The notes under the pieces: model-generated
Database searches by the model: none
The model's input: only the letters and a program-made list of their open reading frames with translations
What the model was told of the DNA's origin: nothing
NCBI GenBank assembly: GCA_033977485.1
Contig: CM066990.1
Span: forward strand, 11,133,501-11,197,500
Length of the DNA stretch: 64,000 nucleotides
Direction: 5' to 3'
DNA from: Hydrangea macrophylla
Lineage: Eukaryota > Streptophyta > Magnoliopsida > Cornales > Hydrangeaceae
Part shown: one piece after another, positions 62,527-64,000 of the stretch
How positions within the stretch are numbered: the first letter of the stretch is position 1
How the letters are laid out: the number at the start of each line of letters is the position of its first letter
Made by a program: the position numbers and the translations under genes

Positions 62527-62824
62527 CGGGCATTTTGAGCAGTTTCTATATTTTTATATAAGGGACTATTTGGAAAAGGTTTTGAAAGTTTTTAAAGATC
62601 TGTTTGACAAATATACTGTTTTAAAGGCTCACTATTAAAAATTGGACTTATAAGAACGTGTCAGACTGAGAATTATGTTGAACGAATATTCAGCTTTGAG
62701 ATTAATAATTGTTACTACAAACTGTGAACATTGACATATATATTAGGGTCGAGGTTGTGTCAACATGCATGTGTGTGAGAAAGCATGAAAAGAGTAAAGA
62801 GTGGCGGTCGAGTGTGTGACCTCA

Positions 62825-63275
62825 ATATCGATCGGATATTATTCCTGGTATTGGAGGCGACAGTGTTGTGTACGGCTTAGATATCGATCGGATATTATTC
62901 CTGGTATCTAAGGCGCTCGTTTCAGATATCGATCGGATATTATTCCTGGTATCCGAAGCGATGGTATTGAGTTACGGCTTAGATATCGATCGGATATTAT
63001 TCCTGGTATCTAGGGCGCTCGTTTCGGATATCGATCGGATATTATTCCTGGTATCCGAAATGATGGTATTGAGTTACGGCTTAGATATCGATCGGATATT
63101 ATTCCTGGTATCTAGGGCGCTCGTTTTGGATATCGATCGGATATTACTCCTGGTATCCGAAACGATGGTATTGAGTGCGGCTTAGATATCGAACGGATAT
63201 TATTCCTGGTATCTGAAGCGATAGTATGGTATGCTGTTTTGGATATCGATCGGATATTATTCCTGGTATCTGAGG
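62825..63275 (+). repeat. 102-bp higher-order tandem repeat with gatatcgatcggatatt core
   Basis: Nine copies of atatcga(t/a)cggatatta start at 62825, 62881, 62926, 62983, 63028, 63085, 63130, 63186 and 63243. The spacing alternates 45 and 56-57 bp, so pairs form a 102-bp higher-order unit. Each core is followed by cctggtatc. The copies are very similar, so the array is young or homogenised. A 105-codon open frame across it is a by-product. Confidence 0.95.
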
Positions 63276-63883
63276 TAATGGTTTGGTTGAGTTGGTTTTG
63301 TTGAGAGAAAAGAGTCAGAAAGATAAGATGTTACATTGTTCATGCACGGTTGCATATTCATTGCTTATTTTATTTTCCCGTGACTTATGTTGGAATTGGA
63401 ACCTTGAATCTATTGCTTTTAAAGTTAAATTGCACCGTTGTTTATTTTCTTATATATACATTGCGAGCACTTATTTATTTTGCTCACCAGCTTGCATAAG
63501 CTGACGGCGTTGATGCGTCCTGGACTGTATGCCCAGATTTTCAGGGTCAGGAGCAGCCAGGCTACTTCGACTATGCTAGTTAGAAGCAGGAGACTTTCTA
63601 GAAGGTTGCTTTATATTTCTTATGTCTTTTATTTCAGGTTGTAATAAACTAGCTTCAGACTTTTGAATAAGGGCGTTTGTGCTCAAGACCTGGACTTATA
63701 TAATAGTTTAGTAAGTTTTAATTTTGGAGCTTATGTTTTATTAGTAACCTTTCTTTTAGAAATGCTGTTTAAGTCATTTGCTACAGAGACAATTGGTCAT
63801 ACTCACTTGTCACGACCTACGAGTCCATAAAGGAAATTAAATGCTTTCCTGAATTATGCTACGTCGGGGCGTGACAGGCTTTT

Positions 63884-63895
63884 TGGTATCAGAGC
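63884..63895 (+). promoter_or_regulatory. Primer-binding site of Gypsy D
   Basis: tggtatcagagc, a perfect 12-base complement of the initiator tRNA-Met 3' end, seven bases after the LTR. Confidence 0.92.
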
Positions 63896-64000
63896 CAGGT
63901 TTTGGCTCGATCAATTGTCCAGAACACATAGGACCTCCCGTTGAGATAGAATTAAGATAAGATAGTTCGACTTCGTTTCGTGTTTAGTCGCTTTCTATCG
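63896..64000 (+). other. Start of the Gypsy D leader
   Basis: 105 bases of non-coding leader reach the window edge. The element continues to the right. Confidence 0.8.

Larger units (their letters stand above)
61313..63876 (+). mobile_element. 5' LTR of Gypsy D
   Basis: The LTR starts tgtaacaccctg and ends gtcggggcgtgaca, 2564 bp, followed by PBS tttggtatcagagcc. Inside: TATA box (61632-61640), CGCTCGCGCGAC array (62345-62526), 102-bp higher-order repeat (62825-63275). The solo LTR at 27971-34412 is a second copy of the family and confirms both ends. The predicted target duplication is tatac (61308-61312). The internal region lies beyond the window. Confidence 0.9.

Noticed and set aside
62868..63185. 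105-codon open frame (repeated DIDRILFLVS)
   Set aside because: It is only the translation of the 102-bp tandem repeat; codons follow the DNA repeat and there is no family.

Overview
The window is plant nuclear DNA, almost certainly from an angiosperm and probably a eudicot. It is AT-rich and full of nested retrotransposons: L1-clade LINEs with DUF4283-type ORF1 proteins, Ty1/copia elements, and Ty3/gypsy elements resembling the Athila, Tat and chromovirus-type lineages. Several LTR elements carry primer-binding sites matching initiator tRNA-Met. I see no intact cellular gene, tRNA, rRNA, CRISPR array or viral genome. All substantial coding belongs to mobile elements. The species cannot be read from the sequence.

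Left part (1-17165): a tandem-repeat-rich 3' non-coding region of a Tat/Ogre-like element leads into a likely LTR (from 1770), which holds a 5'-truncated LINE (L1-1, target-site duplications at 2812 and 4340). Next comes an Athila-like element (about 6720-12607) that keeps the end of gag and the protease but has lost RT, RNase H and integrase. Its 3' LTR contains a 216-bp hairpin. It cuts into an antisense plant-mobile-domain ORF (12610-13940, minus strand) that belongs to a second Tat-like element with PPT and LTR at 14218-15362. A stretch of small inverted and tandem repeats follows.

Middle part (17166-40948): Copia A (plus strand, LTR 17166-18672) is split by Copia B (minus strand, 19836-34625, TSD acctt). 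A gypsy solo LTR (27971-34412, TSD atatc) lies inside Copia B's 5' LTR, and L1-2, with an intact 1206-codon ORF2, lies inside the solo LTR. Copia A resumes at 34631 and is cut at 38318 by Gypsy E, whose LTR encodes the C-terminus of a gypsy polyprotein.

Right part (40949-64000): Gypsy C (LTR 40949-59871 plus a decayed gag) is inserted in the leader of Gypsy E. Its LTR holds a copia solo LTR (TSD tagtt, with LINE fragment L1-4 inside) and a full-length LINE, L1-5 (43959-58550, 16-bp TSD). L1-5 holds a second LINE, L1-6, whose ORF1 is in turn split by a 506-bp half-LINE (14-bp TSD). Gypsy C's gag is cut at 61313 by Gypsy D, whose LTR and PBS reach the right edge. Copia A, Gypsy E, Gypsy C and Gypsy D therefore form a four-deep nest, all on the plus strand, whose right halves should lie beyond the window in reverse order.

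Three observations stand out. (1) Clusters of short CpG-containing palindromes with different core sequences occur in the LTRs or leaders of several unrelated element families, in four LTRs just upstream of a TATA box. (2) Five LINE-type micro-insertions of only 11-48 bp are each flanked by perfect or near-perfect 13-15 bp duplications. (3) The LINE family has a conserved GGGG-loop-CCCC hairpin near its 3' end, an ORF1-ORF2 junction reading TAATG in all three copies that retain it, and an apparent non-autonomous partner sharing its 3' tail.
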